64,000 nt of DNA from Fodinibacter sp963730365 (GCA_963730365.1 CAVSRM010000008.1:1-64000), one strand, 5' to 3'. Shown: positions 33,931-45,897, numbered from the stretch's first letter. Notes: generated by a model not told the origin, from the sequence alone. Translations and numbers: made by a program.

Positions 33931-34895
33931 GCTCCCCAGGTGGACGTGCTCGAGTTGGCGGAGGTGCGCGCCTGCTTGGCGACGTCGGCGAGGGTCTCGG
34001 GCATGGGCAGGTAGTGGGCGGCGGTGTAGCGGTGCTCGTCTCCGGTGAGGATCCACACCGACCCGCGTCGGCGGCCGAGATCGGGACTCATCGTGATGTG
34101 GTCGCGCACCTCGAGCCGGCGGAGGACCGCGCTGATGACGTCTTCGTGGGTGCACACGACGCTGCCCGTGCCACGAACGCGGTCGACAACGCCTTGCGCG
34201 TCCAGCAGGCGGCCATCGGTGAGTGACTCCGAGACCTCGACGACCAGCGACTGACCCATGGCCAGGGGGGTGACCGTGTCGAGACAGCGCCGCGCGGGGG
34301 CGGACATCACATGTTTGACCTCGAACATCGAGGTCAGACTGACAAGGGATCGGGCGAGGTGTTCACCTTCGGCGGTCAGTGGCCGCGCGACGTCGTCATG
34401 CACCCAGCGTTCCCTCGGGGTTGCCGGCGCGCATCGAACGAGCAGCACCTGTCGCTCTCGTCCACCCGCAGACAGCCCAGGTTCGGTGCGCAACCGTGCC
34501 GCGAGGGCCAAGGGGATGGCCCGTTCGCGAGGTTTGGTTAGGGTCATCGCTGCCTCCGCGAGGTCGACCCAGCAGACCGCGTCGACCTCATTGTTGGGGC
34601 GGAAGGCCCCCGAGGTCGGCGTCGCGGCCCAGTAGTGTGCGCTCTTGGGTTCACCACGCCGGGTGAGGTAGTGGAGGGTGGGCAGCGTCCAGTGCAACTG
34701 GCACGCAAGGCCGGTTTCCTCGAGGACCTCGCGTCTGGCGCAGGCACTAGCCGACTCGCGCGGCTTGGTGTTGCCCTTGGGGATGGCCCAGTCCCGATAC
34801 TTACGCCGGTGGACGAGCAACACCTGCGGGGTACCGTCTGCGCCGATCCGCCACGGCAGGGCGCCAGCGCTGACCGCATGAGACGGCGCCCTCAT
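33924..34895 (-). CDS. Nudix hydrolase fused to a histidine-phosphatase-like domain (MutT1 type), altered catalytic motif
   Basis: This 323-aa protein has an N-terminal Nudix domain with an intact Nudix box (G41 x5 E47 x7 R55 E56 ... E59 E60 x G62) and a C-terminal phosphoglycerate-mutase-like domain. The layout matches mycobacterial MutT1, which hydrolyses oxidised or diadenosine nucleotides. In the second domain the catalytic RHG/RHA motif reads RCA (Arg154-Cys155-Ala156), so the phosphorylated His is lost, although His250 and SAPARR remain. Its start overlaps the ABC exporter stop by four bases. Confidence 0.88.
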   Translation of the reverse strand: MRAPSHAVSAGALPWRIGADGTPQVLLVHRRKYRDWAIPKGNTKPRESASACARREVLEETGLACQLHWTLPTLHYLTRRGEPKSAHYWAATPTSGAFRPNNEVDAVCWVDLAEAAMTLTKPRERAIPLALAARLRTEPGLSAGGRERQVLLVRCAPATPRERWVHDDVARPLTAEGEHLARSLVSLTSMFEVKHVMSAPARRCLDTVTPLAMGQSLVVEVSESLTDGRLLDAQGVVDRVRGTGSVVCTHEDVISAVLRRLEVRDHITMSPDLGRRRGSVWILTGDEHRYTAAHYLPMPETLADVAKQARTSANSSTSTWGAA

Positions 34896-36724
34896 GCCCT
34901 GACCTCGGTGCCGGTGGGTAGCAGGCTCAGCGCAGGGTGGCGCTCGGTTGAGGGGATGTGCTGGAGGCTGTCGAGCCGGCTGTAGAGCCCACCAGCACCG
35001 ATCAGGTCCTGGTGGCGTCCGGTCTCGACGATGCGGCCACCGTCGATGACGTAGATCCGGTCGGCGCGTCGCAACGTGGAGAGCCGGTGCGCGATGACGA
35101 AGACGGTACGTCCCTTCATCAGCCGGTCCAGGCCCTGCATTACATACTGCTCCGAGATGGCATCCAAGCCGGACGTGGGTTCGTCCAGGATGACGATCGG
35201 GGTGTCTCGCACCAGGGCGCGGGCGATGGCGATGCGTTGCCGCTGACCACCCGACAGACTCACCCCGCGTTCAGCCACCAGGGTCTCGTACCCCAAAGGC
35301 AGAGACTGCACGAACTCCTCGACGTGCGCGGCCCGGGCGGCGGACAGCACCTGCTCACGAGTCACCCCCTCCGCGCCATAGGCGATGTTGTCGTAGATGG
35401 TGCCCCGGAAGAGGACAGCGTCCTGTAGTACGAGCGAGATCTGACTGCGCACGGTCTCCAACTGCAGATCCCGGACGTCCGCCCCGTCAAGGAGCACCGC
35501 TCCCTGCCTCACCTCGTACAGACGAGGGATCAGGCTGATGATCGAAGACTTCCCGGCACCGGTAGGACCGGTGATGGCGACCATCTCCCCCGCGGCAGCA
35601 TGCAGGTCGATGCCGGTGAGCACTGCGCTGTCATCGGAGTAGCCGAAGCCGACACCGCGGAGCTCGACCGCGCCGGTGAGCGGTGGCGCAGGGCGAGCGG
35701 AGGGACGGTCGACGATCAGCGGCGCCGTGTCGAGGATCTGACTCAGGCGTTCAGCGCTCGCCTGGCCACGGCTGACGATCGTGGTGAGCTTGGCCAAGGC
35801 CTTCATCGGGTCATACAGGGCCTTGAGGTAGGCCAGGAACACCAGCAGCAGCCCAAGGCTCATGGTCCCGTTCAGGACCCGGTGTGCCCCCACCCACAAG
35901 ACCAGCACCGTGCCCCCGGCGACGATCACGTCCACCAGGGGCGAGAGCGCCGACTGGAGCCGGACGACGCGTAGACCCGCATTCATTCGCGCGAGGTTGC
36001 GAAAGCGGAACCCAGCCTCGTGGTGACCCTCGGTGGTGTAGCACTGCATCACCCGCACCGAGGAGAACGTCTCACTCACAGTGGAGGCGATATCGCTGTC
36101 CTTGCTCCGCGCGGACCGAGAGGCCGCCTTGATTCGCCGCCGGTAGACAACCACAGTGACGAACAACAAAGGGGCAACAGCCAAGGCGATGAACGCAAAC
36201 GCCGGGTCCACCAAGAAGCAGATAGCCGTGATGAATCCGAGAACGAGAACATTGGGGACCAACACCGACAGCATCGACACCAAGAGCCCCTGGACGTACT
36301 CGACATCGGTCGTGGTGCGGACCATCAAATCGCCCAGGCGCTGCCGGTCGTGGAAGGACAGCGACAAACGCTGCAGATGCGTGAAGACATCCGAACGGAT
36401 CGCGGCCGTGACCTTCTCTCCAACTCCCCCGAGGACTCGGCTGCCCCAATATGTGGCCGCCGCGTTCAGCACCGTGAACAGAGCCAGGGCCATCAGACAC
36501 ACCCACAACAGCTCAGACGTGGCCAGGTCCGAGAGCCCGGACCGAGCCACGACCGAGTCATCCTTCACCGGCGATTGTTTGAGGACATCGTCAACGATGA
36601 CCTTCAACGGCCACGGCAACGCGACCTCCATCGCGGCGACCAACGCGACCAACACCGCCCCAGCAATCAGTGAGCCATGGTGCGGAGCCATGGCTCGCCG
36701 AAATCTCCAACACGTGTTCAACAC
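34892..36724 (-). CDS. ABC exporter, fused permease and ATPase (type IV/MsbA-like)
   Basis: The 610-aa half-transporter has six membrane helices in about residues 18-300. The ATPase has Walker A GPTGAGKSS, signature SLSGGQRQR, Walker B IVILDEPTSGLD and H-loop FVIAHRLSTLRRADR. It works as a homodimer or with a partner not seen here. GTG 36724 is favoured because GGAGG lies six bases upstream; longer in-frame openings lack one. The substrate could be a lipid, drug or peptide. It is co-translated with the Nudix protein. Confidence 0.9.
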   Translation of the reverse strand: MLNTCWRFRRAMAPHHGSLIAGAVLVALVAAMEVALPWPLKVIVDDVLKQSPVKDDSVVARSGLSDLATSELLWVCLMALALFTVLNAAATYWGSRVLGGVGEKVTAAIRSDVFTHLQRLSLSFHDRQRLGDLMVRTTTDVEYVQGLLVSMLSVLVPNVLVLGFITAICFLVDPAFAFIALAVAPLLFVTVVVYRRRIKAASRSARSKDSDIASTVSETFSSVRVMQCYTTEGHHEAGFRFRNLARMNAGLRVVRLQSALSPLVDVIVAGGTVLVLWVGAHRVLNGTMSLGLLLVFLAYLKALYDPMKALAKLTTIVSRGQASAERLSQILDTAPLIVDRPSARPAPPLTGAVELRGVGFGYSDDSAVLTGIDLHAAAGEMVAITGPTGAGKSSIISLIPRLYEVRQGAVLLDGADVRDLQLETVRSQISLVLQDAVLFRGTIYDNIAYGAEGVTREQVLSAARAAHVEEFVQSLPLGYETLVAERGVSLSGGQRQRIAIARALVRDTPIVILDEPTSGLDAISEQYVMQGLDRLMKGRTVFVIAHRLSTLRRADRIYVIDGGRIVETGRHQDLIGAGGLYSRLDSLQHIPSTERHPALSLLPTGTEVRA

Positions 36725-37244
36725 CGTAGGCCTCCGACATATCTCTGGGTCAGGGCGCCATCCCCCCTGGAAAAGGCCGGCACTCAGCCGACAACGCGAA
36801 GGGTACTCAAGCACACCCTCACACGACCGCTAATATGCGCTGACACAGCGGGATCATCCCCCAGGGCGAGACCCTTGTCTTGCCCACACCTTGGGACGCG
36901 AATCGTCAGGGAGACAATAGGCACTCAGGAGTCGCTGTAGATGGCGAGTTACCCGTCCCCAGGTGCCACCAAGAGAGCGGCCCAACTGGCGGCGGAATGC
37001 CCTGCTTGATGGGAGGCCATCCGTTGGGACGATCGAGGCGTGGCATCACTCGACTGAGTCCGGAGATGGTGGAAGTCGCGCTCGGACGGCTGGCCGACCG
37101 CAAGCCCCATCAAGCCTCGGGACGGCTCCGCCCGCGCGATGCCCGTACGGCGCGTGCGTCATGTGATCCACGCCGCTGACCGCTCGTCCGCCCCGACGCA
37201 CACTGGAAGCGTCACAGCCGAGGGGCTACATAGGAGGGGCAGGG
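36725..37244. other. Intergenic region with no supported gene
   Basis: 520 bases between a divergent ABC exporter and a small membrane-protein gene, so promoters for both should lie here. I could not recognise a conserved protein fragment, RNA or convincing operator. AGGAGG before 37245 is the only clear signal. Confidence 0.45.
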
Positions 37245-37436
37245 ATGACACCACAGACCACCACCGATCAGTGGGCCTCAGCCGTCGGTCTAGGGCTCGT
37301 CCTCGGAGCCGGGCTGGGACTGATCGTGGGACTACTGGTGGGGGACGGGTCCGGCATCGCGATCGGCATCAGCATGGGCGCGGCACTAGGACTAGTGGTG
37401 GGCTCAGCCTGGTACGTGTTGCGCAGGCGGAGCTGA
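37245..37436 (+). CDS. Small glycine-rich two-helix membrane protein
   Basis: The 63-aa product has a polar N-terminus (MTPQTTTDQWASAVGLG), two helices rich in GxxxG (LGLVLGAGLGLIVGLLVG and IAIGISMGAALGLVVGSAW) separated by DGSG, and an Arg-rich end. The plan and the GxGIAxG joint match the protein at 16162-16362. AGGAGG lies ten bases before the ATG. The function is unknown; glycine zippers suggest oligomer packing in the membrane. Confidence 0.68.
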   Translation: MTPQTTTDQWASAVGLGLVLGAGLGLIVGLLVGDGSGIAIGISMGAALGLVVGSAWYVLRRRS

Positions 37437-37579
37437 AACCTCACGACGGCGGCGGCACAAGCACCGGCGGCAACGCGCCGATGTCGCCGACCCCGAGCCG
37501 GACCGATCGACCGAGCGCGACCGGGACGGGTGTCGACGACGCCTGAAAACTGATCACCTGGCGACCTTGGGTTCCACGA

Positions 37580-37861
37580 CTCGACGCAACACCCCGACTT
37601 GGATGGAGGGGTGGAGGTGGGACGACCTGGTCAGGTCGTGGCGATGGGCGTCGATGTGGGCCACTACCTGCTGGTGGGTCGGTCGAGCTCCGCCGCGAAG
37701 AAAGCCGAGGCCGTCCTCAGGATGTGGTTGGCGGGGCGCAGCTCTCGGTTCTCCCGCTCCAGCTCCATCGGCCGCTGCGCGTCGCTGGTCGTGGTGCCCG
37801 CCCGGGCGCCGCCGTCGATCTCGGCCTGCCGGACCCAGTTGCGCAGGGTTTCGGGGTGCAT
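37580..37861 (-). pseudogene. IS3-family transposase remnant (OrfA end and start of OrfB)
   Basis: The minus strand reads MHPETLRNWVRQAEIDGG, then MELERENRELRPANHILRTA and SAFFAAELDRPTSR, the leucine-zipper C-terminus of an IS3 OrfA. In the overlapping -1 frame QQVVAHIDAHRHDL resembles the start of OrfB, then the similarity ends. No inverted repeats were found. Non-functional scar. Confidence 0.82.
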
Positions 37862-38000
37862 GCCGAGTCCAGGACGAGGAGTCCGATCAGGAACTCAGAG
37901 CGCAGCCGGGTCGGGGGTGGGTGGACTCCTTCGGCCACGGCCGGGACACTGGCATCGTGGCCACGCCGCCCAGGCGAGGGGTCCGGGGCAAGGAGGCACC

Positions 38001-38405
38001 ATGACCGAGGCCGGCACCAAGGACGACCCGTGGCGCCTCGCCACCGCGCCGGGAACCTCGCAGTACACGATGTACGCCGACACCGAGTCCGATCCAGCAC
38101 TGCTCGTCTGCCAGGTGGGTTCCACCCGGCTGACCTATCTGCTTCGCGCGATCGAGGACCTCCGGGAGATGCTCGTCGCCCACGGCGACTGGATGCCCCT
38201 GGGCGCCGCCGACGAGAGCAAGTCCGCCGCGGACGGGACGATCGAGGCTTGGGCTCGGTCGGCGAACAACCCGGTCGGCGGCTGGTACGGCCAGCGCAAG
38301 GGGTACCGCGGCCGGTTCGGCATGTACTTACCGCCGCTGCTCGAGCACCTCGGCCACATCGAACTCGAGCACAATCCCCGCAACAACCGTGCTCGTGCCC
38401 GCTGA
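38001..38405 (+). CDS. DUF6855-like conserved protein
   Basis: The 134-aa product starts MTEAGTKDDPWRLATAPGTS and contains ALLVCQVGSTRLTYLLRAIE, HGDWMPLGAADE and NNPVGGWYGQRKGYRGRFGM, a conserved actinobacterial pattern of unknown function. AGGAGG seven bases upstream fixes the ATG. It is predicted cytoplasmic and has no obvious enzyme motif. It stands alone next to an IS3 scar. Confidence 0.78.
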   Translation: MTEAGTKDDPWRLATAPGTSQYTMYADTESDPALLVCQVGSTRLTYLLRAIEDLREMLVAHGDWMPLGAADESKSAADGTIEAWARSANNPVGGWYGQRKGYRGRFGMYLPPLLEHLGHIELEHNPRNNRARAR

Positions 38406-38607
38406 CCCACGTCCCGCCCCTCCGCGGCGGACTCGCCCCTGGTCGCCCGGGCACGGCGGGGCTTGTTGCGGCGGCGACACACTGGTCGGTGGAAACCGGG
38501 TGGCGAGCGGTCGGTGCCTGTCCACCCGAAGGTCTGGTCAACCTCAGTCGGACGGTCGACTGGGCGGCTGAGAGGGGCATCATAGGGGCCGGCTGGCTGC
38601 CTCCGGC

Positions 38608-39336
38608 TCAACGCATACCAGCGAGATCCCGTCGGATGTAGCGCAGGTGCGCCCACTCCTCCTCGAGGATCACGCGGATGCAGTCACCGACGCTGGAACG
38701 CCAGTCACCGCCCCACGGCCCTTCGCGTTCCTCCGCGAGGAGGTCCGCCGTGGCCGTGGCCAGGACGTCTGTCACCAGCTGTTGTCGCTCGGCCCGCACC
38801 GCGAGGATCTCCTCGTAGGAGGGTGGGTCCGCGCGGAAGATCGACATGTCGAAGCCCATCTCTTCGGCACCGGTGAAGACCTGGCCGATCTCGTGGAACG
38901 GCTGCTCCACCCGCAGGATCCCGCCGCGCAGCCAGGCGTCGGTCGCCATGATGAGGTGCCGCAGCGTCTGCGCCAACGACCACTCGTCATCGACGTGGGC
39001 GCCCACCAGGTCCCTGGGCGTGCCCTCCAGCGTCTCCTGCCACGCGGACTGCACCGCGACCCAACCCTCGCGCAGACCGTCGGGCGTCTGAGCCTTCTGC
39101 AGCTCGCGGCCTGGGAACTGCCGATTCAGTTCGGCATCCACCAGCGGCACCACGTCGACCCCATTGACGAACAGGCTGCCGAAGAACAGGTCATGGCTAT
39201 CGATGTCGAGCCCATCCACATCCACGCTGCGCATCGTCACGCCGCTGACATCGGAGAACCGCAAGGTGGCGCCCCTGAAACTCGCCTCGACGAAGGTCGC
39301 GCCCTCGAACTCCTTCGTCCTGGAGTAGGTCCTCAT
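38608..39336 (-). CDS. DinB-family protein with N-terminal pentapeptide repeats
   Basis: The 242-aa product begins with a pentapeptide-like beta-helix (FEGATFVEASFRGATLRFSD through VDVDGLDIDSHDLFFGSLFV), then a DinB/DUF664 four-helix bundle. The latter has LAQTLRHLIMATDAWLRGGI and a terminal EEEWAHLRYIRRDL that could supply metal-binding His residues. DinB-like proteins include thiol-dependent transferases that use bacillithiol or mycothiol; the substrate here is unknown. The ATG at 39336 fits the start of the repeat domain. Confidence 0.85.
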   Translation of the reverse strand: MRTYSRTKEFEGATFVEASFRGATLRFSDVSGVTMRSVDVDGLDIDSHDLFFGSLFVNGVDVVPLVDAELNRQFPGRELQKAQTPDGLREGWVAVQSAWQETLEGTPRDLVGAHVDDEWSLAQTLRHLIMATDAWLRGGILRVEQPFHEIGQVFTGAEEMGFDMSIFRADPPSYEEILAVRAERQQLVTDVLATATADLLAEEREGPWGGDWRSSVGDCIRVILEEEWAHLRYIRRDLAGMR

Positions 39337-39658
39337 CGCCCCATCATCACAGCAACCGCGGACAACCCCTACCGGCAGGACGAGCGAGGCGCAGGGACTC
39401 AAAGTGACCGCCGCGCCGGTCCGCCAGAAGCCGCCAACTGCGACGATCCCCCGAGGTACACCCGAGGCGGAGCGCTCCACGCGGCGCAGTGACAACGTCC
39501 ACGGGTGCGCCCCGGGTTTCCGTAGGCGCCGGCTTGAGTAGAGACCAGGGCGCTCGGACCGTCCCCGCAACGAGGCTGACTCGAGCAAGCCCGCCGGCCA
39601 GGTGGTTCGCGCCCCGGACCCGTTGACCTTGGGGCGGTGGCGGGCGAGCATGGGGTGG
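39337..39658. other. Intergenic region, divergent promoters expected
   Basis: 322 bases between the divergent DinB-like gene and the flavoprotein. Open frames here are antisense-like with no motifs. No clear operator or RNA gene. Confidence 0.5.
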
Positions 39659-41032
39659 ATGGACACCGCGACGACGACGGACTACCTGGTCGTCGGCGCC
39701 GGCGCCACCGGGATGGCGTTCACCGACGCCCTCATCGACCATGCGGACGTGCGCGTGGTCCTCGTGGACCGACGCCACGGCGCCGGAGGGCACTGGCTCG
39801 ACGCCTACCCCTTCGTCCGGCTCCACCAAGCGTCCGCATTCTACGGGGTCGCGTCGACGACCCTCGGCGACGGACGCGTGCAACGGGACGGCCCCGAGTC
39901 CGGGCTCCACGAGCGTGCGACCGCCCCGGAGGTCACCGCCTACTACGACCGGGTGCTGCGCGAGCGGCTGCTCGCATCAGGCCGCGTGGAGTTCCACCCG
40001 AACAGCGAGTACGCCGGGGAGGGTCGAGTGGTGTCGCGGGTCTCCGGGAGGGTCCGCCACGTCACCGCCCGGATCGTCGACGCCCACCACCTCTCCCCGG
40101 AGATCCCCGCGACCACCCCACCGCCCTTCGAGGTCGGCCGCGGTGCGACGGTCGTGTCCGTCAACGACCTGGTCCACCTCGCCGAGGCCCCCTCGCAGTA
40201 CGTCGTCGTCGGCTCGGGGAAGACCGCGACGGACGCATGCATCTGGCTGCTCGAGAACGGGGTCGAGCCGGGGGCCATCCTCTGGGTGCGTCCGCGTGAC
40301 CCGTGGATGCTCAACCGGGCGGTGGTCCAGCCCGACCCCACGGTCGCCGTCCGGCTGACCGCCGACACCGTCCAGGCGGCCGCCGAGGCCAGCTCGGTCG
40401 ACGACATGTTCCTCAGCCTCGAGTCGGCCGGGGTCATGCTGCGCATCGACCCCGCGACCACGCCCACGATGGCGCGCACGCCCACGCTCGCCCGGTGGGA
40501 GCTCGACCTCCTGCGCACCATCGAGGACGTCGTCCGGCTCGGGCACCTGCGCCGTGTGGAGCAGGGCCGGCTCGTGCTCGAGGAGGGCGAGGTGCCGGTG
40601 GCGCGCGACGCGGTCGTCGTGCACGCCGCCGCACCGGGCCTGCCGGTGCGCCCCACGGTCCCGATCTGGGGTGAGGACGCGATCATCCTGCAGCCGGTTC
40701 GTGCCGGGTTCCCGTGCTTCGGTGCCGCCCTCATCGGCTACGTCGAGGCCACCGTGAACGGTGACGCCCGCAAGAACCGGCTCTGCCCGCCGTCCGCCTA
40801 CTCCGGCACGCTCGCCGAGTGGGCTCGGCTCCAGACGCTGGGGTACCGCGCCGTGCGGGCCTTCTCGTCGGACCCCGACATCAAGGCGTGGGCCGACGGC
40901 CTCCTGCTCAACCCGGCCCGCGTGCCGCCGCGCGGTCTCACGGGACCCGGTGTCGACGACGCCCTCGAGCGGGTGCGCCGCTACGAGAAGCCGGGGATGG
41001 CGCGAATGGCCGAGTTCGCGGCCCCGGCGTAG
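39659..41032 (+). CDS. FAD/NAD(P)-binding oxidoreductase (monooxygenase-like)
   Basis: The 457-aa product starts MDTATTTDYLVVGAGATGMA, a Rossmann FAD site. A second dinucleotide site, YVVVGSGKTATDACIWLL, lies near residue 180. The arrangement recalls flavin-containing monooxygenases. GAGGHWLDAYPFVRLHQASA resembles the substrate-side segment of that group. The substrate is unknown. ATG 39659 is chosen since the fold starts right after it, but the ribosome-binding site is weak. Monocistronic and convergent with the dehydrogenase on the minus strand. Confidence 0.85.
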   Translation: MDTATTTDYLVVGAGATGMAFTDALIDHADVRVVLVDRRHGAGGHWLDAYPFVRLHQASAFYGVASTTLGDGRVQRDGPESGLHERATAPEVTAYYDRVLRERLLASGRVEFHPNSEYAGEGRVVSRVSGRVRHVTARIVDAHHLSPEIPATTPPPFEVGRGATVVSVNDLVHLAEAPSQYVVVGSGKTATDACIWLLENGVEPGAILWVRPRDPWMLNRAVVQPDPTVAVRLTADTVQAAAEASSVDDMFLSLESAGVMLRIDPATTPTMARTPTLARWELDLLRTIEDVVRLGHLRRVEQGRLVLEEGEVPVARDAVVVHAAAPGLPVRPTVPIWGEDAIILQPVRAGFPCFGAALIGYVEATVNGDARKNRLCPPSAYSGTLAEWARLQTLGYRAVRAFSSDPDIKAWADGLLLNPARVPPRGLTGPGVDDALERVRRYEKPGMARMAEFAAPA

Positions 41033-41338
41033 GGCACGGACCCCGTACGCGACTGGTTCGCGGAGCCCGGGCCGCGCCGGGGAGCGCGCCGGCAGTTCGG
41101 GCCGACGCCGAGCAGTTTGGCGGAGGCGGCGTCGCCCATCGCCCGGGCAGCGGCTCATCCCGGCGGGGTAGTCATTCGAGCCTCTTGGCAGGGTGCAGAT
41201 GAACTAGGCCCTGATCCGTCCGATCGCAGCTCCTGGGGCGCCCCGATCGGGACGGTATGCAGCACGTCTGGGCAGTGGCCCATTTGGTGTGCTTTGGTGC
41301 TCGCCCAACGGGATGCCCAGCAACAGCAACGCCACCTG
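41033..41338. other. Convergent intergenic region with no supported gene
   Basis: 306 bases between two convergent genes. GC-rich repeats occur but no hairpin followed by a T-run was found. No RNA gene seen. Confidence 0.5.
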
Positions 41339-42481
41339 TCAGCCCATGACGTGCGGTGGCTCCGCGGCCCTGCCCTGGAAGGCCAGGATGGCGGGGTTGA
41401 CCACCACCCCGTCACGGATCTCGATGGCCCGGGTGATCGTCTCGTCGGAGTCCCACGCGGCGCTCCCCTCGAGCACCGGCCGCAGGAACGGGACCAGCGC
41501 CGAGCTGTTCTCCCAGGTCGCCGAGTTCCAGAGGTACGACGGGCTGTGGTCGACGGCGTAGTAGAGGATGTTGTCGCCGACGACGAACGCCGGGTCCTCG
41601 AACGTCGTGGGGCGAGCCCAGCTGAACCCCATCGCCAGGTCGCATGACACGTCGACGATGACACTGCCGGGGCGGAACCCGGCGAGGTCTCCGGTCTGGA
41701 GGTAGACCAGCGGGTCGGCGGGGTCCTGGAGGGTGCAGTTGACGACGATGTCGTTCTCCGCGAGATATGCGGCGAGCGGCTCACGGCCTCGCTCGGTGAT
41801 CACGTGACTGAGGGTCTCGCCGTCCGGCCCGTGGTCGAGCTGGCGGATCCGCACCGAGTGGATCGGCGAGCCGACGGCCGCGACGCCCCGGTTGGTGAGC
41901 ACCGCCACCTCGTGGACCCCGTGGGCGTTGAGGGCGGTCACCGCGCCGCGGGCCGTGGCGCCGAACCCGATGACCACTGCCGTCATCCGGCGACCGTAGT
42001 CACCGGTGAGGCCTGCCAGCTCGAGGGCGTGCAGCACCGAGCAGTAGCCGGCGAGCTCGTTGTTCTTGTGGAACACGTGCAGGCCGACCGCGCCGTCGCG
42101 GGTCCAGTGGTTCATCGCCTCGAACGCGATCAGGGTGAGCCGTCGGTCGATGGCGAGCTGGGTGAGCTCGGCATCCTGGACGCAGTGCGGCCACCCCCAC
42201 AGCACCTGCCCGGGCCCGAGCGCCGAGACGTCGTCGTGCTGCGGCTTCGGGAGGAGCACGATGTCGGAGCCCGAGAGGATCTCGGAGCGCGACGCGAAGC
42301 CGGCGACGTGGTCGGCCAGAGATGAGTCGGCGACTCCGAACCGCGCACCGTAACCGTGCTCGAGGGTGATCCGGGCCCTCAGGTCGGCGTCCAGACCCGG
42401 GACGTGGTCCGGGTGCAGGGGCAGTCGGTGCTCGTTCTCCTTGGCCGACGACCCCACGACGCCCAGGCTGAGCAGCGTCAC
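41339..42481 (-). CDS. Alanine dehydrogenase/PNT family protein, N5-(carboxyethyl)ornithine synthase-like
   Basis: This 380-aa NAD(P)-dependent protein has an N-terminal lysine-binding-type start (SLGVVGSSAKENEHRLPLHP), a central HVFHKNNELAGYCSVLHALE and a Rossmann site VVIGFGATARGAV. NCTLQDPADPLVYL and SVIVDVSCDLAMGFSWARPT fit the saccharopine/CEO-synthase branch, which reductively joins an amino acid to a keto acid. The exact substrate is inferred. The GTG start overlaps the upstream 44-aa gene by four bases (42478-42481). Confidence 0.8.
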   Translation of the reverse strand: MTLLSLGVVGSSAKENEHRLPLHPDHVPGLDADLRARITLEHGYGARFGVADSSLADHVAGFASRSEILSGSDIVLLPKPQHDDVSALGPGQVLWGWPHCVQDAELTQLAIDRRLTLIAFEAMNHWTRDGAVGLHVFHKNNELAGYCSVLHALELAGLTGDYGRRMTAVVIGFGATARGAVTALNAHGVHEVAVLTNRGVAAVGSPIHSVRIRQLDHGPDGETLSHVITERGREPLAAYLAENDIVVNCTLQDPADPLVYLQTGDLAGFRPGSVIVDVSCDLAMGFSWARPTTFEDPAFVVGDNILYYAVDHSPSYLWNSATWENSSALVPFLRPVLEGSAAWDSDETITRAIEIRDGVVVNPAILAFQGRAAEPPHVMG

Positions 42482-42612
42482 TTCTTCTTCGGTGGGTGGA
42501 TGGCGTCCGAGAAGCTGGCCCCCGATGCCTTGTTGCGCTTCTCGGCGCGCTTCTCCTTGATGGACTTGCCCGACTTCGTGGACATGTTCTGCCGCGGCGA
42601 CTTGTCACTCAT
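42478..42612 (-). CDS. 44-aa lysine-rich small protein
   Basis: The minus strand encodes MSDKSPRQNMSTKSGKSIKE, then KRAEKRNKASGASFSDAIHP and PKKK. It is very basic, with no membrane segment, and is probably helical in the middle. Its stop TGA overlaps the GTG of the dehydrogenase gene, so the two are coupled. The pattern resembles small conserved actinobacterial basic proteins of unknown function. AGAGAG lies upstream of the ATG. Confidence 0.75.
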   Translation of the reverse strand: MSDKSPRQNMSTKSGKSIKEKRAEKRNKASGASFSDAIHPPKKK

Positions 42613-42674
42613 GGTGGCGTCTCTCTCATAGGGAGCCTGAACGGCTCCGCATCCCGACAGTACGCCCTCGGGCG

Positions 42675-45164
<2,490 letters not shown>

Positions 45165-45312
45165 GCGGTCCAGCCAACCAGAGCGCCTCTCCGAGAGGTT
45201 CGACCGTTGTCGAGGACTTTGTCAGCGTGGCGCTGGCGAGGACAGCGCCTGCGTCGCCATGATGTGCACATCGAGGTCCGCCGTGACCTCTTGCCTGGCG
45301 AAGGGAACGGTC

Positions 45313-45873
45313 GTGAGCGGTCTCACCATGATCATCGTGGGCCTCGTGCTCGGCATCGCCGGCGGATGGTCCTTCAGGACGGTCATGCTGGCTGCCGGCT
45401 TCGGCGCCGGGTGGCTGCTGGCCAGCGTGTTCGGGGCCACGTTCCTGATCGCGATGGTCATTGCAGTCGCCGGGGCGCTGACGGCGTGGCTGGTCCTGCG
45501 GCTCGCCGCAACCATCGTGTTCTTCATCCTCGGTGCCCTCGTCGGCCTCCTCGTCGGCGCCCGCCTCTACCGGCTCATCGAGGGTGGCGACGGCAACCTC
45601 GTGCTGGCGATCGTCTTCATCCCGGCGATCGGGGTGGTCGGCGGATGGCTGGCCGAGAAGTCTCGGGAACGCTTCGTCGCGTGGGGCACCTCGATCGCCG
45701 GTGCGGCCCTGGTGCTGAGCGGCCTCGGGGTGCTCGTCGGGGCGTTGTCGTGGTTGCGCGACCCCGAGAACACGTGGCAGTCCGTCGTCGGTGTGGCCTC
45801 CTGGGTGGCCCTCGCCCTGGGGTTCCGGCTCGTGCAGAAGGTGGTCGGCAGCGGAGACCTCGCCGAGGACTGA
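45313..45873 (+). CDS. DUF4203/TMEM198-like polytopic membrane protein
   Basis: The 186-aa product starts VSGLTMIIVGLVLGIAGGW. It has about seven hydrophobic, glycine-rich segments and EKSRERFVAWGTSIAGAALV near residue 120, the style of the DUF4203/TMEM198 domain. GGGAACGG lies before the GTG. The function is unknown. It precedes the dehalogenase-like gene by 24 bases and may share its transcript. Confidence 0.75.
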   Translation: MSGLTMIIVGLVLGIAGGWSFRTVMLAAGFGAGWLLASVFGATFLIAMVIAVAGALTAWLVLRLAATIVFFILGALVGLLVGARLYRLIEGGDGNLVLAIVFIPAIGVVGGWLAEKSRERFVAWGTSIAGAALVLSGLGVLVGALSWLRDPENTWQSVVGVASWVALALGFRLVQKVVGSGDLAED

Positions 45874-45897
45874 CGCGCCCGGGGGCAGACTGGGGCG

